Source: Nitrospira sp. CR1.2
Lineage (GTDB): Bacteria; Nitrospirota; Nitrospiria; Nitrospirales; Nitrospiraceae
Length of the DNA: 64,000 nt
Assembly: GCA_014055495.1 (NCBI GenBank)
Contig: WIAG01000007.1
Coordinates: forward strand, 1-64,000
Reading direction: 5' to 3'
In this document: positions 40,899 through 50,650 of the stretch, piece by piece
How positions within the stretch are numbered: the first letter of the stretch is position 1
Layout: each line of letters opens with the position of its first letter
Program-made: the position numbers and the translations under genes
Notes under the pieces: generated by a model
Told to the model about the DNA's origin: nothing
Database searches by the model: none
The model's input: the letters and a program-made list of their open reading frames with translations, nothing else

Positions 40899-42626
40899 AT
40901 GAAACACACCACGACGCCATCGCCGACAGAGCCGGCCGCCAAGGGATTCTCCCCCGGTTTTGCCGCGCTCGGATTAGAAGCCTCCCTGTTGACCACCCTG
41001 GAAGCGCTGGGCTACGAAGAGCCGACTCCGATTCAACGTGAAGCCATTCCTCCGTTGCTGGAGGGACGAGACTTGCTGGGGCAGGCCGCCACCGGTACCG
41101 GAAAAACAGCGGCGTTTGCCTTGCCGCTCCTGCAGCGGATCGCCCACGGGCCACGGCAGCGCCCCACCGCGCTGGTGTTGGTGCCCACCCGGGAACTGGC
41201 CGTGCAAGTGAGCGAGGCGGTGCAACGCTACGGCAAGGAGTTGCGCATCGGTGTGCTGGCGTTATATGGCGGCCAAGCGATGGGGCCGCAGCTCCAGGCC
41301 CTTAGGCGTGGGGTGGAAGTGATCGTCGCGACGCCCGGCCGGGCGCTGGATCATCTTCGGCGCAAGACGCTGAAACTGGCTGACCTGCAAGTGGTGGTGT
41401 TGGACGAGGCCGACGAAATGCTCGATATGGGCTTCGCCGACGACCTCGACGCCATTCTTGAGGAAACCCCGGCGACCAAACAGACCGCCTTGTTTTCAGC
41501 GACCATGCCGCCGCGGATTGCGTCCATCGCGCGACGGCATTTGAAGAATCCCACTGAGGTCACGATCGCCCGCGAACCGGTGAAAGCCGGTGCCACGCCG
41601 CGCGTCCAGCAAACCGCCTACGTCGTGAACCGTCCCTATAAGGTGGCCGCGCTGGCCCGGGTGCTGGATATCGGCTCGCCCAAGTCGACCCTCGTCTTCT
41701 GCCGGACGCGGTTGGAGGTCGATGAGGTGACGGCGGCGCTGAACGGTCGCGGGTACCGGGCCGAGGCGATTCATGGGGGCATGAGCCAGGTGCAGCGCGA
41801 TCGCGTCATGCAGGCCTTTCGCTCAGGGCAGACCGAACTCCTGGTGGCGACCGATGTGGCGGCCCGCGGACTGGATATTCCGTCCGTGTCCCATGTGATC
41901 AATTACGATCTGCCCTCGTCTCTGGAGGTCTACGTCCACCGGATCGGCCGGACCGGCCGGGCCGGCCGGGAAGGCACGGCAATCACGATCATCGAACCCC
42001 GCGAACAGCGGTTGCTGCGCGCGGTGGAACAGCATACCAAGGCCAGAATCACGATCGCGCCGGTGCCCTCGTTGGGCGATCTGCTGGCCAAACGGTTGGA
42101 GCGAACGAAGGCATCCATTCAGACCACCTTGGGCGCGGGTGGGCTCGAAGATTTTCGGCGAGTTGTCGATGCCCTGTCCGCCTCGGCCGATCCGGCGGAT
42201 ATTGCGGCCGCCGCCATCAAGCTGGTGTATGGTTCGCACGGGGGTGATCAAGCGGACGAGGAAATTCCGGCGGTGCAGGTCAGGGCGCCAGAGCCCTACC
42301 GGACGTCACGCCCATCCTACGGTTCGGCCCCTCAGTCGGGGGATCGCGGGCGCGCACCGAGAGGCGGATCCGGACGTGGGCGCGCAGCGGGAGCGGTGCG
42401 GGTGTATATCGGAGCCGGTCGAGCCATGGGAATCCGGCCGGGTGATCTGGTCGGCGCCATCGCCAATGAAGCCGGAGTGCCGTCGCGCCTGATCGGGGCC
42501 ATTGAAGTCGAGGAGCGATTTTCCCTCGTCGATGTACAAGAAGAGGCGGCCCGACAGGTCATCGAAGCCTTAAGCCGGACCAGGATCAAAGGCCAGAAAG
42601 TGGCCGTGCGGTTGTTTCGAGACTGA
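40899..42626 (+). CDS. deaD: DEAD-box ATP-dependent RNA helicase with DbpA-type RNA-binding domain
   Basis: A 575-residue RNA helicase. Q motif GYEEPTPIQ, Walker A ATGTGKT, PTRELAVQ, VLDEADEMLDMGF, SAT, then the second RecA domain with RGLDIPSVSHVINYDLP and HRIGRTGRAG. After a linker rich in Arg/Gly (about 470-500) comes a DbpA/CsdA-type RNA-binding domain (VRVYIGAGRAMGIRPGDLVG). It unwinds structured RNA, probably in ribosome assembly or mRNA turnover. The gene symbol follows architecture. It lies 29 bases after ppa, and a strong hairpin follows the stop. Confidence 0.9.
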   Translation: MKHTTTPSPTEPAAKGFSPGFAALGLEASLLTTLEALGYEEPTPIQREAIPPLLEGRDLLGQAATGTGKTAAFALPLLQRIAHGPRQRPTALVLVPTRELAVQVSEAVQRYGKELRIGVLALYGGQAMGPQLQALRRGVEVIVATPGRALDHLRRKTLKLADLQVVVLDEADEMLDMGFADDLDAILEETPATKQTALFSATMPPRIASIARRHLKNPTEVTIAREPVKAGATPRVQQTAYVVNRPYKVAALARVLDIGSPKSTLVFCRTRLEVDEVTAALNGRGYRAEAIHGGMSQVQRDRVMQAFRSGQTELLVATDVAARGLDIPSVSHVINYDLPSSLEVYVHRIGRTGRAGREGTAITIIEPREQRLLRAVEQHTKARITIAPVPSLGDLLAKRLERTKASIQTTLGAGGLEDFRRVVDALSASADPADIAAAAIKLVYGSHGGDQADEEIPAVQVRAPEPYRTSRPSYGSAPQSGDRGRAPRGGSGRGRAAGAVRVYIGAGRAMGIRPGDLVGAIANEAGVPSRLIGAIEVEERFSLVDVQEEAARQVIEALSRTRIKGQKVAVRLFRD

Positions 42627-42630
42627 GCTG

Positions 42631-42655
42631 GCCTGGGCATCCAGGGATGCCCAGG
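42631..42655. terminator. Bidirectional terminator-like hairpin
   Basis: GCCTGGGCATC pairs with GATGCCCAGGC around a 3-base loop, 4 bases after the helicase stop and just before the convergent OsmC stop. An 11-bp perfect stem between convergent genes is a typical two-way terminator. Confidence 0.7.
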
Positions 42656-42664
42656 CCCTGGTTA

Positions 42665-43225
42665 TCACTTCGCCTGTACGTGAATAGTGACCGGCACCGG
42701 GTTCGCAATCGTGTCGTGAATCGGTGAGAATTTCGCCAACTCCCGCAACTGCTCGGGGTTCGCGTCCGATTGGACGGTGAACGTGACCCGAATGGCTTGA
42801 TACCCGGGGCGAACTTGGTCGGACAGGCCGAGAAAACCCTGCAGATCCAGATCCCCTTCCAACGTCGATTCCAGCGACTCAATGTGAATACCGCGCGCGG
42901 CGGCATGGTAGACCATGGATGTGGTCAGGCATGCCGCCAGCGCGTGCAGCAGATACTCCGCCGGGTTCGCCCCATGGTCTTCACCCAAGAGCAGGGGCGG
43001 CTCATCCGCATCGAGCACGAAGGGCTTGGTGCGCCCCTCGTCCTCCTGCCCTGCGCCGTAGAAACTCTTGATCGTCGAGCGGTTGTGGCCGCCGTTGATC
43101 CATTGGTTCTTCGCGCGAAACTGAAACGTGGCCAGACTCGGTTGTTGTTGCACCGCCTGTGCGGTCGCCCCCATTCGGTCGACATCCACGCCGTTGACGG
43201 TTGCGGTGATGGTTGTTGGTGACAT
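42665..43225 (-). CDS. OsmC-family protein
   Basis: A 186-residue OsmC/Ohr-like peroxide-reductase-fold protein: GANPAEYLLHALAACLTTSM carries the conserved Cys, and RPGYQAIRVTFTVQSDANPE follows. The second Cys of typical Ohr is not evident in the C-terminal half (IHDTIANPVPV has none), so classic two-Cys peroxidase activity is doubtful. ATG at 43225 follows a GGAGGG-type site. It is convergent with the RNA helicase gene. Confidence 0.85.
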   Translation of the reverse strand: MSPTTITATVNGVDVDRMGATAQAVQQQPSLATFQFRAKNQWINGGHNRSTIKSFYGAGQEDEGRTKPFVLDADEPPLLLGEDHGANPAEYLLHALAACLTTSMVYHAAARGIHIESLESTLEGDLDLQGFLGLSDQVRPGYQAIRVTFTVQSDANPEQLRELAKFSPIHDTIANPVPVTIHVQAK

Positions 43226-43308
43226 GGAATCCCTCCTTGTTTGTGAGTGAGCGATGATGGCTTGCCGAATCAACAGCCGGTCGGCATTCCGGCATAGTCT
43301 TTCCCAAT

Positions 43309-43743
43309 TCATTGCGGCACCCGTTCCAGCGAGAGTCGGCCGAAAATCGCCCCGCAGGGCGGTACGGCCGTCTGCTGCGAGAAGAAGGTTCGGTGCAGCA
43401 TCGCCCAGGTCAGCGGCTGCCGACGATTCCACGGCGCCAGGGAGAGGGTGCGGGCCAACAGGCAGTACCCGACCAGCACCCGTGCCGTCGTGCCGACGAG
43501 CTGGATGAGGTGTATCCACTGCAGCGGCGCCCACAGCCCGGCCGCGAGCAGCATCACGTAGGCGACCCGGACCTGCAGTGGAAACGCCGTCACGTGACCG
43601 ACCAGGCGACACACGTGCACGATCTGGATGAGGCAGAGCGCCATGGCCAACCAGATGCCGGGTGCCCATCCCAGCAGACTGCTTCCCAGCAGTGCGACGG
43701 TGGTCAACCAGTACCACCACCCGATGTCCTGCCTCCTATTCAT
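43309..43743 (-). CDS. Membrane protein of unknown function
   Basis: A 144-residue protein with four hydrophobic segments (WWYWLTTVALLGSSLLGWAPGIWLAMALCLIQ as one long stretch, VRVAYVMLLAAGLWAPLQWI, LVGTTARVLVGYCLLA). It ends with a soluble tail (PPCGAIFGRLSLERVPQ). GGGAGGGACAGG precedes ATG 43743. It is 83 bases upstream of the OsmC gene on the same strand. No family recognised with certainty. Confidence 0.75.
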   Translation of the reverse strand: MNRRQDIGWWYWLTTVALLGSSLLGWAPGIWLAMALCLIQIVHVCRLVGHVTAFPLQVRVAYVMLLAAGLWAPLQWIHLIQLVGTTARVLVGYCLLARTLSLAPWNRRQPLTWAMLHRTFFSQQTAVPPCGAIFGRLSLERVPQ

Positions 43744-43939
43744 CCTGTCCCTCCCGCCATGTGGGTGCATCGTGATCGATGCCAGGCCTATCAGCAGGAG
43801 TGATGCCAGAGGGTGACCGGAGCGGTTGCGTAGATAAATCAGCTGGTTATGCAGGAGAGGCTTGGAACGTGGGATGCGGGATTTCGTGTCTTGCCAAATG
43901 TCACGAGGCTCGTCGCGAGATTTCGCGATGAGGCAATGG

Positions 43940-45880
<1,941 letters not shown>

Positions 45881-46233
45881 GGCGTAGTGTCGTGAGTATG
45901 CGACCACGGCGGGGGCGTTTCAAGAGTGGCGGCGGCTCCGTCGGCCTCTTGTTGCCCGTCTGGTTTTGCGATACCATCCCGCACAGATATGATGTGTCTC
46001 TCCCATGCCGTGGGCGGCTGCCTCCGTGACGTGAGGCCCTGTCGGCCGCGTGTGCGCCACACCTCATCTTCATCGTCGTGACAAGCGGATCGTCCTCGTG
46101 GAAGCCCCCGGCTACGGACCACTGCGGATAGGAAATCAATGAAACGAGTAACGGTCGGACAGATGCGCGGGATGGCGCGGATGCGGCACAACGTGTTGAT
46201 CGAGGTAAGAAGCCGGAAGAGACTGGTGGTGTC
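45881..46233. other. Divergent intergenic region
   Basis: About 350 bases separating the sigma-54 regulator and the SF2 helicase gene. Frames here belong to no recognised gene. It should contain both promoters, which I cannot place. Confidence 0.35.
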
Positions 46234-47796
46234 GTGGCGGTAACCCTCGCTCCCTGGAAAGCCGTGCTGCGTGACTGGCAGGCTCGCGCCGTGGCCGATG
46301 TGTTGGCACAGCCGCGCGAGGACTACCTCGTGACGGCCACGCCGGCGGCAGGCAAAACTCGCTTTGCGCTGCGCATTGCCCATCACTATCTGGCTGCTCG
46401 CATCGCCGGACGTGTGCTGGTGGTCTGTCCGACCAACCATTTGCGGACACAGTGGGCCTCCGCCGCCGGTCAGGTCGGCATTCAGCTCGATCCGGCCCTG
46501 TCGAACGAGCAGGCGATGGAGGCACGGGACTATCACGGCGCGGTCGTGACGTATCAACAAGTCTGCTTGGCGCCGGACGTGTTTCGCCGTGCCTGTCGGA
46601 GCCGCAAGACGCTGGTCATTCTCGATGAGCTGCACCATGCCGGGGACGGCAAGGATTGGGGCAAGGCCCTGCGCGAATCATTCGGAGAAGCCGTGTTCCG
46701 CCTCGCTCTGTCCGGCACGCCGTTTCGGTCCGACAATAATCCCATTCCTTTTGTCCGGTACGAGCAGGGTGAAAGTCAGGCGGATTTCACCTATGGCTAT
46801 TCCCATTCCATCCGTGACGGAGTGTGCCGGCCGATTCTCTTTCCGAGTTATGAAGGGGAACTGACCTGGTTGTCCGATGGACGTGAGCATCGTGCCACGT
46901 TCGAGGATGGGTTGACGTTCGAGCGTCAGCGAGAGCGGCTCAAAACGGCGTTGCTTCAGGAGAGCTGGCTGGGGCCGGTGTTGAGCGATGCCCATGCCGA
47001 ACTGCAACGACTCCGCAAACAAGAGCAGGCGGACGCGGGCGGCTTGATCGTGACGATGAGCCAAGATCATGCACGGCAGGTGGCCGAGCTCGTGCAGAAG
47101 ATCACGGGCGCACGCGCGCTGGTGGCCGTGTCGGATGATCCCTCCGCCTCCAAAACCATCGAGACCTTCGCCCATCACAAGCAGCAGCAATGGTTGGTGG
47201 CGGTGAACATGGTGAGTGAAGGCGTCGATATTCCGCGTCTCAGGGTCGGCGTGTATGCCACCAACGTCTTGACCGAGATGTATTTTCGCCAGGTGGTCGG
47301 GCGGTTCGTGCGTATGCAGGAGAAGGTGCCGAAACCTCAGCGGGCCTGGCTCTATTTGCCCAAGGATGCGACGCTGGTCCATTACGCCAAGCGCATCAAG
47401 GTTGAGCGGGACCATGTGCTTGAAGACATCATGCCGGCCGTCCAGCGGACCCTCTTCGGGACGGCCGCGACGTCCTTGAAGGAATACATCCCACTCAATG
47501 GTGTCGCTCGTCTCGATGCCTTGATCGGTGCCGATGAGGGCGAGCTGTCGGGCGAGGGCAAGGGGCAGCCGGAACCGGCAGTGGCGCTACACGACCAGAA
47601 GAACAGCCTGCGGGACAGGCATCGTTTGCTGGTCGGCGCCGTGGCGCGAAAGTGCGGCGTGGATCATCGGCAGCTCAATGCGGAGCTGATCAAGCGGACC
47701 GGTGGACGAGTCGATCAGGCCACGATTCCGCAGTTGGAGCGGCGTATTGCCCTCCTCGAAAAATGGCGCGATTCCGGCTTCGATAAGAAGCGATAG
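46234..47796 (+). CDS. SF2 DEAD/DEAH helicase, type III restriction-like
   Basis: A 520-residue SF2 helicase. RecA1: ATPAAGKTRFA (Walker A with Ala in place of the first Gly), VVCPTNHLRTQW (Ia), VILDELHHAGD (II, DELH), LSGTPFRSD (III). RecA2: VNMVSEGVDIPRLRVGVYAT (V) and YFRQVVGRFVRM (VI). The C-terminal 100 residues are charged and helical. It starts with GTG at 46234. Such lone SF2 proteins occur in defence islands and DNA-repair contexts. The AAA-like gene at 47878 follows by 81 bases and may be a partner. Confidence 0.85.
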   Translation: MAVTLAPWKAVLRDWQARAVADVLAQPREDYLVTATPAAGKTRFALRIAHHYLAARIAGRVLVVCPTNHLRTQWASAAGQVGIQLDPALSNEQAMEARDYHGAVVTYQQVCLAPDVFRRACRSRKTLVILDELHHAGDGKDWGKALRESFGEAVFRLALSGTPFRSDNNPIPFVRYEQGESQADFTYGYSHSIRDGVCRPILFPSYEGELTWLSDGREHRATFEDGLTFERQRERLKTALLQESWLGPVLSDAHAELQRLRKQEQADAGGLIVTMSQDHARQVAELVQKITGARALVAVSDDPSASKTIETFAHHKQQQWLVAVNMVSEGVDIPRLRVGVYATNVLTEMYFRQVVGRFVRMQEKVPKPQRAWLYLPKDATLVHYAKRIKVERDHVLEDIMPAVQRTLFGTAATSLKEYIPLNGVARLDALIGADEGELSGEGKGQPEPAVALHDQKNSLRDRHRLLVGAVARKCGVDHRQLNAELIKRTGGRVDQATIPQLERRIALLEKWRDSGFDKKR

Positions 47797-47877
47797 GCGC
47801 CGGTGGAACATAATGAGACGAAGCCGTCACGCGGGCGAACGACGTCCTCGCCGGTGAATGGGAAAGAAAGGGAGCCA

Positions 47878-48423
47878 ATGGTTGAGATCAGAGCGAAGAA
47901 GGCGGCCAGGAAGCCTGTAACGAAACGAGCGACGAAGACGGTGACCCCATCGGTGACGAAAACGGCCGCCCCTGCGCGGCGCAGCCGGTCCGCTCGCGCG
48001 AAGCGGCCGAGCGTGTCCGTGGTCGTGCTCTCCGGCTCGACCCCGCTTCGCCGGAATACAGCCGCGGAATTGGTGGCGGAGGAGTTGCGACTCGACCTGT
48101 CGAAAGTGAATCTGTCCTTCCTGGTGAGTCGGCGGGTCGGGGAAACGGAAAAGAATATCAATCGGGTCTTCGACGACGCGGAGCGCAGCGGTTCCATCCT
48201 GTTCTTCGACGGGGCCGATGCGTTGTTCGGTCTGCGGCGCAGTGGCGCACATCAGCATGCGGATGCCGGTGCTGCACATCTGCTGCAACGCATCGAAGAT
48301 CATAACGGACTGGTCATTCTGACCACCAACGGGAAAAGCCGGATCGATCAAGCCTTGTCGCGGCAAGCACAGGTATCCGTGATGGTGGGCATCAAGAAGC
48401 AGCCAAAGAAGAAGACGGGCTGA
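47878..48423 (+). CDS. AAA-like protein without P-loop, basic tails (paralogue 2)
   Basis: A 181-residue protein and close relative of the one at 34186. Where Walker A is expected it has VVVLSGSTPLRRNTAAELVA (Arg59, Asn60 in place of Lys, Thr). The Walker B position is ILFFDGADALFG with Gly112 in place of the catalytic Glu, so ATP hydrolysis is doubly unlikely. The first 45 residues (KKAARKPVTKRATKTV...) and the last 10 are Lys/Arg-rich. ATG at 47878 follows AAAGGGAG; an earlier GTG at 47803 lacks one. It follows the SF2 helicase gene and may act with it on DNA. Confidence 0.8.
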   Translation: MVEIRAKKAARKPVTKRATKTVTPSVTKTAAPARRSRSARAKRPSVSVVVLSGSTPLRRNTAAELVAEELRLDLSKVNLSFLVSRRVGETEKNINRVFDDAERSGSILFFDGADALFGLRRSGAHQHADAGAAHLLQRIEDHNGLVILTTNGKSRIDQALSRQAQVSVMVGIKKQPKKKTG

Positions 48424-48547
48424 GGAGTCGCCTGTCCGATAGCCACCTAAAGGACGGGCCCAAAGAGCCTATCGCGTATAGTGGAAGGCAGGAAATCGAG
48501 CGGAGGCGTATGTGCCCTCAGCCATCAGCCATTCGCTCTTAACACCA

Positions 48548-48632
48548 CGAGATACGTTTCACGAATCACGCTTCACGAATCGGCGAGCGATGCGAGGACG
48601 CGGCTGACAGAATTTTTCAGCATCCTGTGAGG
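48548..48632 (+). repeat. Composite relic of the MITE-like element
   Basis: CGAGATACGTTTCACGAATC and further CACG units are followed by GCGAGGACGCGGCTGACAG and TTTTTCAGCATCCTGTGAG. The second part is a degenerate right end of the long element. The same order occurs, inverted, at 12362-12433. It ends two bases before the stop of the zinc-binding miniprotein gene. Confidence 0.5.
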
Positions 48633-48633
48633 A

Positions 48634-48804
48634 CTACTCCGTTTCTTCACTGGCCTCCAGGCACTTCGTGCATTGCTCCAAGTCCGGCACGCCATGGGCA
48701 CTGCAGAAGTGCCGGTGGCAGAGGCCGCAGAGCATAAAGGTCATCTTGATGCGGTCTTCCGCTTCGCAGTAGTAACAGTTTTTTGCGGTTCTTGCCTTCG
48801 GCAT
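48634..48804 (-). CDS. Zinc-binding miniprotein, 56 residues
   Basis: From the ATG at 48804, with AAGGAGAAGG 6 bases upstream, the frame encodes NCYYCEAEDRIKMTFMLCGL, then CHRHFCSAHGVP and QCTKCLE. Four CxxC-type pairs and interleaved His (CHRHFC) can bind two zinc ions, like a small cross-brace (ZZ/AN1-like) finger. Such proteins usually mediate protein or nucleic-acid contacts. It is downstream of and opposite to the helicase/AAA-like pair. Confidence 0.8.
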   Translation of the reverse strand: MPKARTAKNCYYCEAEDRIKMTFMLCGLCHRHFCSAHGVPDLEQCTKCLEASEETE

Positions 48805-49119
48805 AGTCCTTCTCCTTGAAACCGGTGTCGGCCTCAGTGTGTCTCGTGAATATCCGGCAGACCGATCGCCGATCGCGTCGATATGCCCCTCTTCATCCGC
48901 GGCGGTCTCGCTGCACGGCAGGCGCGGGAACCTCGATCCCTATGTGGGCGGGCAGGGCACCTAGGCCGAGTGAACCTGAGGCGCTAAGAGCAACAAAAGG
49001 TGTGATCGTGCTCGCGTCAGCTTTCCGGAGTTCGCCGGGGTGTTCCGGGGGATGCTGCATCCTTATAACACATTCGAAGATTGCCGTGACGGCTGGGGTC
49101 GAGGCAGGAGACGATAGTG
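48805..49119. other. Intergenic region, no gene seen
   Basis: About 315 bases between two reverse-strand genes. No frame shows family resemblance. It carries the promoter and AAGGAGAAGG ribosome binding site of the zinc miniprotein near 48806-48818. Confidence 0.35.
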
Positions 49120-50460
49120 TCACATGGGGGGTGGAACACCAGTGGGGGAGGTCTGTTGTAACGCGTGGTGGATTGCCTCAGCCGCCGCGCGATTGCCCTC
49201 ATCCGTCCAATGCGTGTCGTCCGGCAGGTATGTCGGAATGCCGGAGTGCGCCGCGGCTTTCAGAGCCGGGGTCAGATCGACAGACTCGATGGGTGGATCC
49301 GATTCCGTCAACAGCTGCTGTAAGCGGGCGGGTACATCGCTGACATGCCATCGGCGAATCGCGGCGGTCGAAAAGGATACGTTGGGGAGGTCATGGTAGA
49401 CGCGGAACTTTTCCGGCACAAACGCCACCAGGAACCGGATATTCCGGTCGCGGCAGAGTTGCGCTGCGCGGATGATGGGCGCAATGGCTTTGTGCAGGGC
49501 CGTATCTGATACGCGCTCCACTTCGGCGGAGGCAAAAAATACAGTGCTTGTCCGGTGCGTGGCGTCGAGAAACTCGGCTCGGAGTTCCTTCAAGGAGTCG
49601 TCCGGTGTGCATTGGTCATCCGAACGGAACAGCAGCGCCGAGACATTTCGGCTCAATGATCGAAACCAGAAATCCTGCCACCAGTCGTTGCCCGACCTCA
49701 GCACCTTCTCCTCGTAACTCTCCGCATCGGAGAAATCGTTGCCTTCGAAAAAGGCCCAGACTACGACTTTGGGTGCGAGTGGGAAGCCGAATCGCTGTAG
49801 GACGAGCAGTTCCTGCTGGGGACCGTATCCTGAGTGTCCCAGATTGGCGACCGATTTGCCTTGCAGTTCACTGAGCCGCGTGGTGATCAATTGTTCGTCC
49901 GGCGTGAAGTAGCCTTCCATGTAGGAGTCCCCGACCACGACGATCTCGGCCGAGTCGAGGTCGCGGGCATTGCGAAATCCGTCACGGTCGTAACGGACGG
50001 CGACCCTTCGGGCGGGATCCGGAGGGATGCAGAGTGCTCGACCGATGTTTCCCTGGTACGGTGCTTCGTACTGGTAGTGCGGATCGTGTCGCCACAAGAG
50101 TTCCTTGTCGAACCGTCGCCCCGCCACGCTCAGCGCCGTGCCGGATTCGTATGAACCGAAGAGGGCGCGATAATCGACGAGGTCGAGCAGGACGGCTCCT
50201 TCGGCGAGCACCCAGCAGAGGACGAGAGAGCCCGTTGTCAGCAGGAAGCGTGTTCCTGTTTCCGAAAGCGGCATGCGGCTGAACATGCCGTACACCGCCC
50301 AGCCGAGCAGATAGGCCGAGAGGACATTGTCGAGGAGGTGCCGGATCGTCGTCACCCCTGTGAGCAGGAGGATGGCATATCCGGCAACGAAGACGGCCAG
50401 TGTCGCGAGGGCGATGATGCTCCGGCGATCGTCGTGTTTCGTGACCACGTGCTGCGTCAT
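49120..50460 (-). CDS. Membrane-anchored SGNH/GDSL-like hydrolase
   Basis: A 446-residue protein. Residues 15-105 contain three hydrophobic helices (SIIALATLAVFVAGYAILLL, VLSAYLLGWAVYGMF, FLLTTGSLVLCWVLAEGAVLL). The soluble part has SGNH landmarks: VVVGDSYMEGYF (GDS block I with nucleophile Ser), NLGHSGYGPQQEL (block II/III Gly and Asn), and DDTHWTDEGNRAAAEAI (block V Asp/His). The family includes O-acetyl or lipid esterases and polysaccharide acyltransferases. It is likely periplasmic-facing. It is downstream of prfC beyond a strong terminator. Confidence 0.8.
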   Translation of the reverse strand: MTQHVVTKHDDRRSIIALATLAVFVAGYAILLLTGVTTIRHLLDNVLSAYLLGWAVYGMFSRMPLSETGTRFLLTTGSLVLCWVLAEGAVLLDLVDYRALFGSYESGTALSVAGRRFDKELLWRHDPHYQYEAPYQGNIGRALCIPPDPARRVAVRYDRDGFRNARDLDSAEIVVVGDSYMEGYFTPDEQLITTRLSELQGKSVANLGHSGYGPQQELLVLQRFGFPLAPKVVVWAFFEGNDFSDAESYEEKVLRSGNDWWQDFWFRSLSRNVSALLFRSDDQCTPDDSLKELRAEFLDATHRTSTVFFASAEVERVSDTALHKAIAPIIRAAQLCRDRNIRFLVAFVPEKFRVYHDLPNVSFSTAAIRRWHVSDVPARLQQLLTESDPPIESVDLTPALKAAAHSGIPTYLPDDTHWTDEGNRAAAEAIHHALQQTSPTGVPPPM

Positions 50461-50534
50461 GATGGTGCGCGCAAAAACCGAGTGCCTGATGGTGCATCGA
50501 CCGGTGAACGGTCATTCATGGCATGTGTAAAGAG

Positions 50535-50577
50535 CACCGGCAGGAGTGTCCAGTCATACTGGACACTCCTGCCGGTG
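50535..50577 (-). terminator. Perfect 19-bp hairpin after prfC
   Basis: CACCGGCAGGAGTGTCCAG (50535-50553) pairs perfectly with CTGGACACTCCTGCCGGTG (50559-50577) around the loop TCATA. In the direction of prfC it is followed by CTCTTTACAC. It lies 74 bases after the prfC stop and before the SGNH gene. Confidence 0.75.
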
Positions 50578-50650
50578 TCAAGAGACAGGCCGCCGCGCAT
50601 GGTTGCGGGTACGACGATGCCGGATCGTGAATTGGAGTGGCGTTCGGCCG

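Noticed and set aside
48424-48633. Possible coding sequence between the pseudo-AAA gene and the zinc miniprotein
   Set aside because: The stretch consists of short CACG repeats and a degraded element end, with no supported frame.
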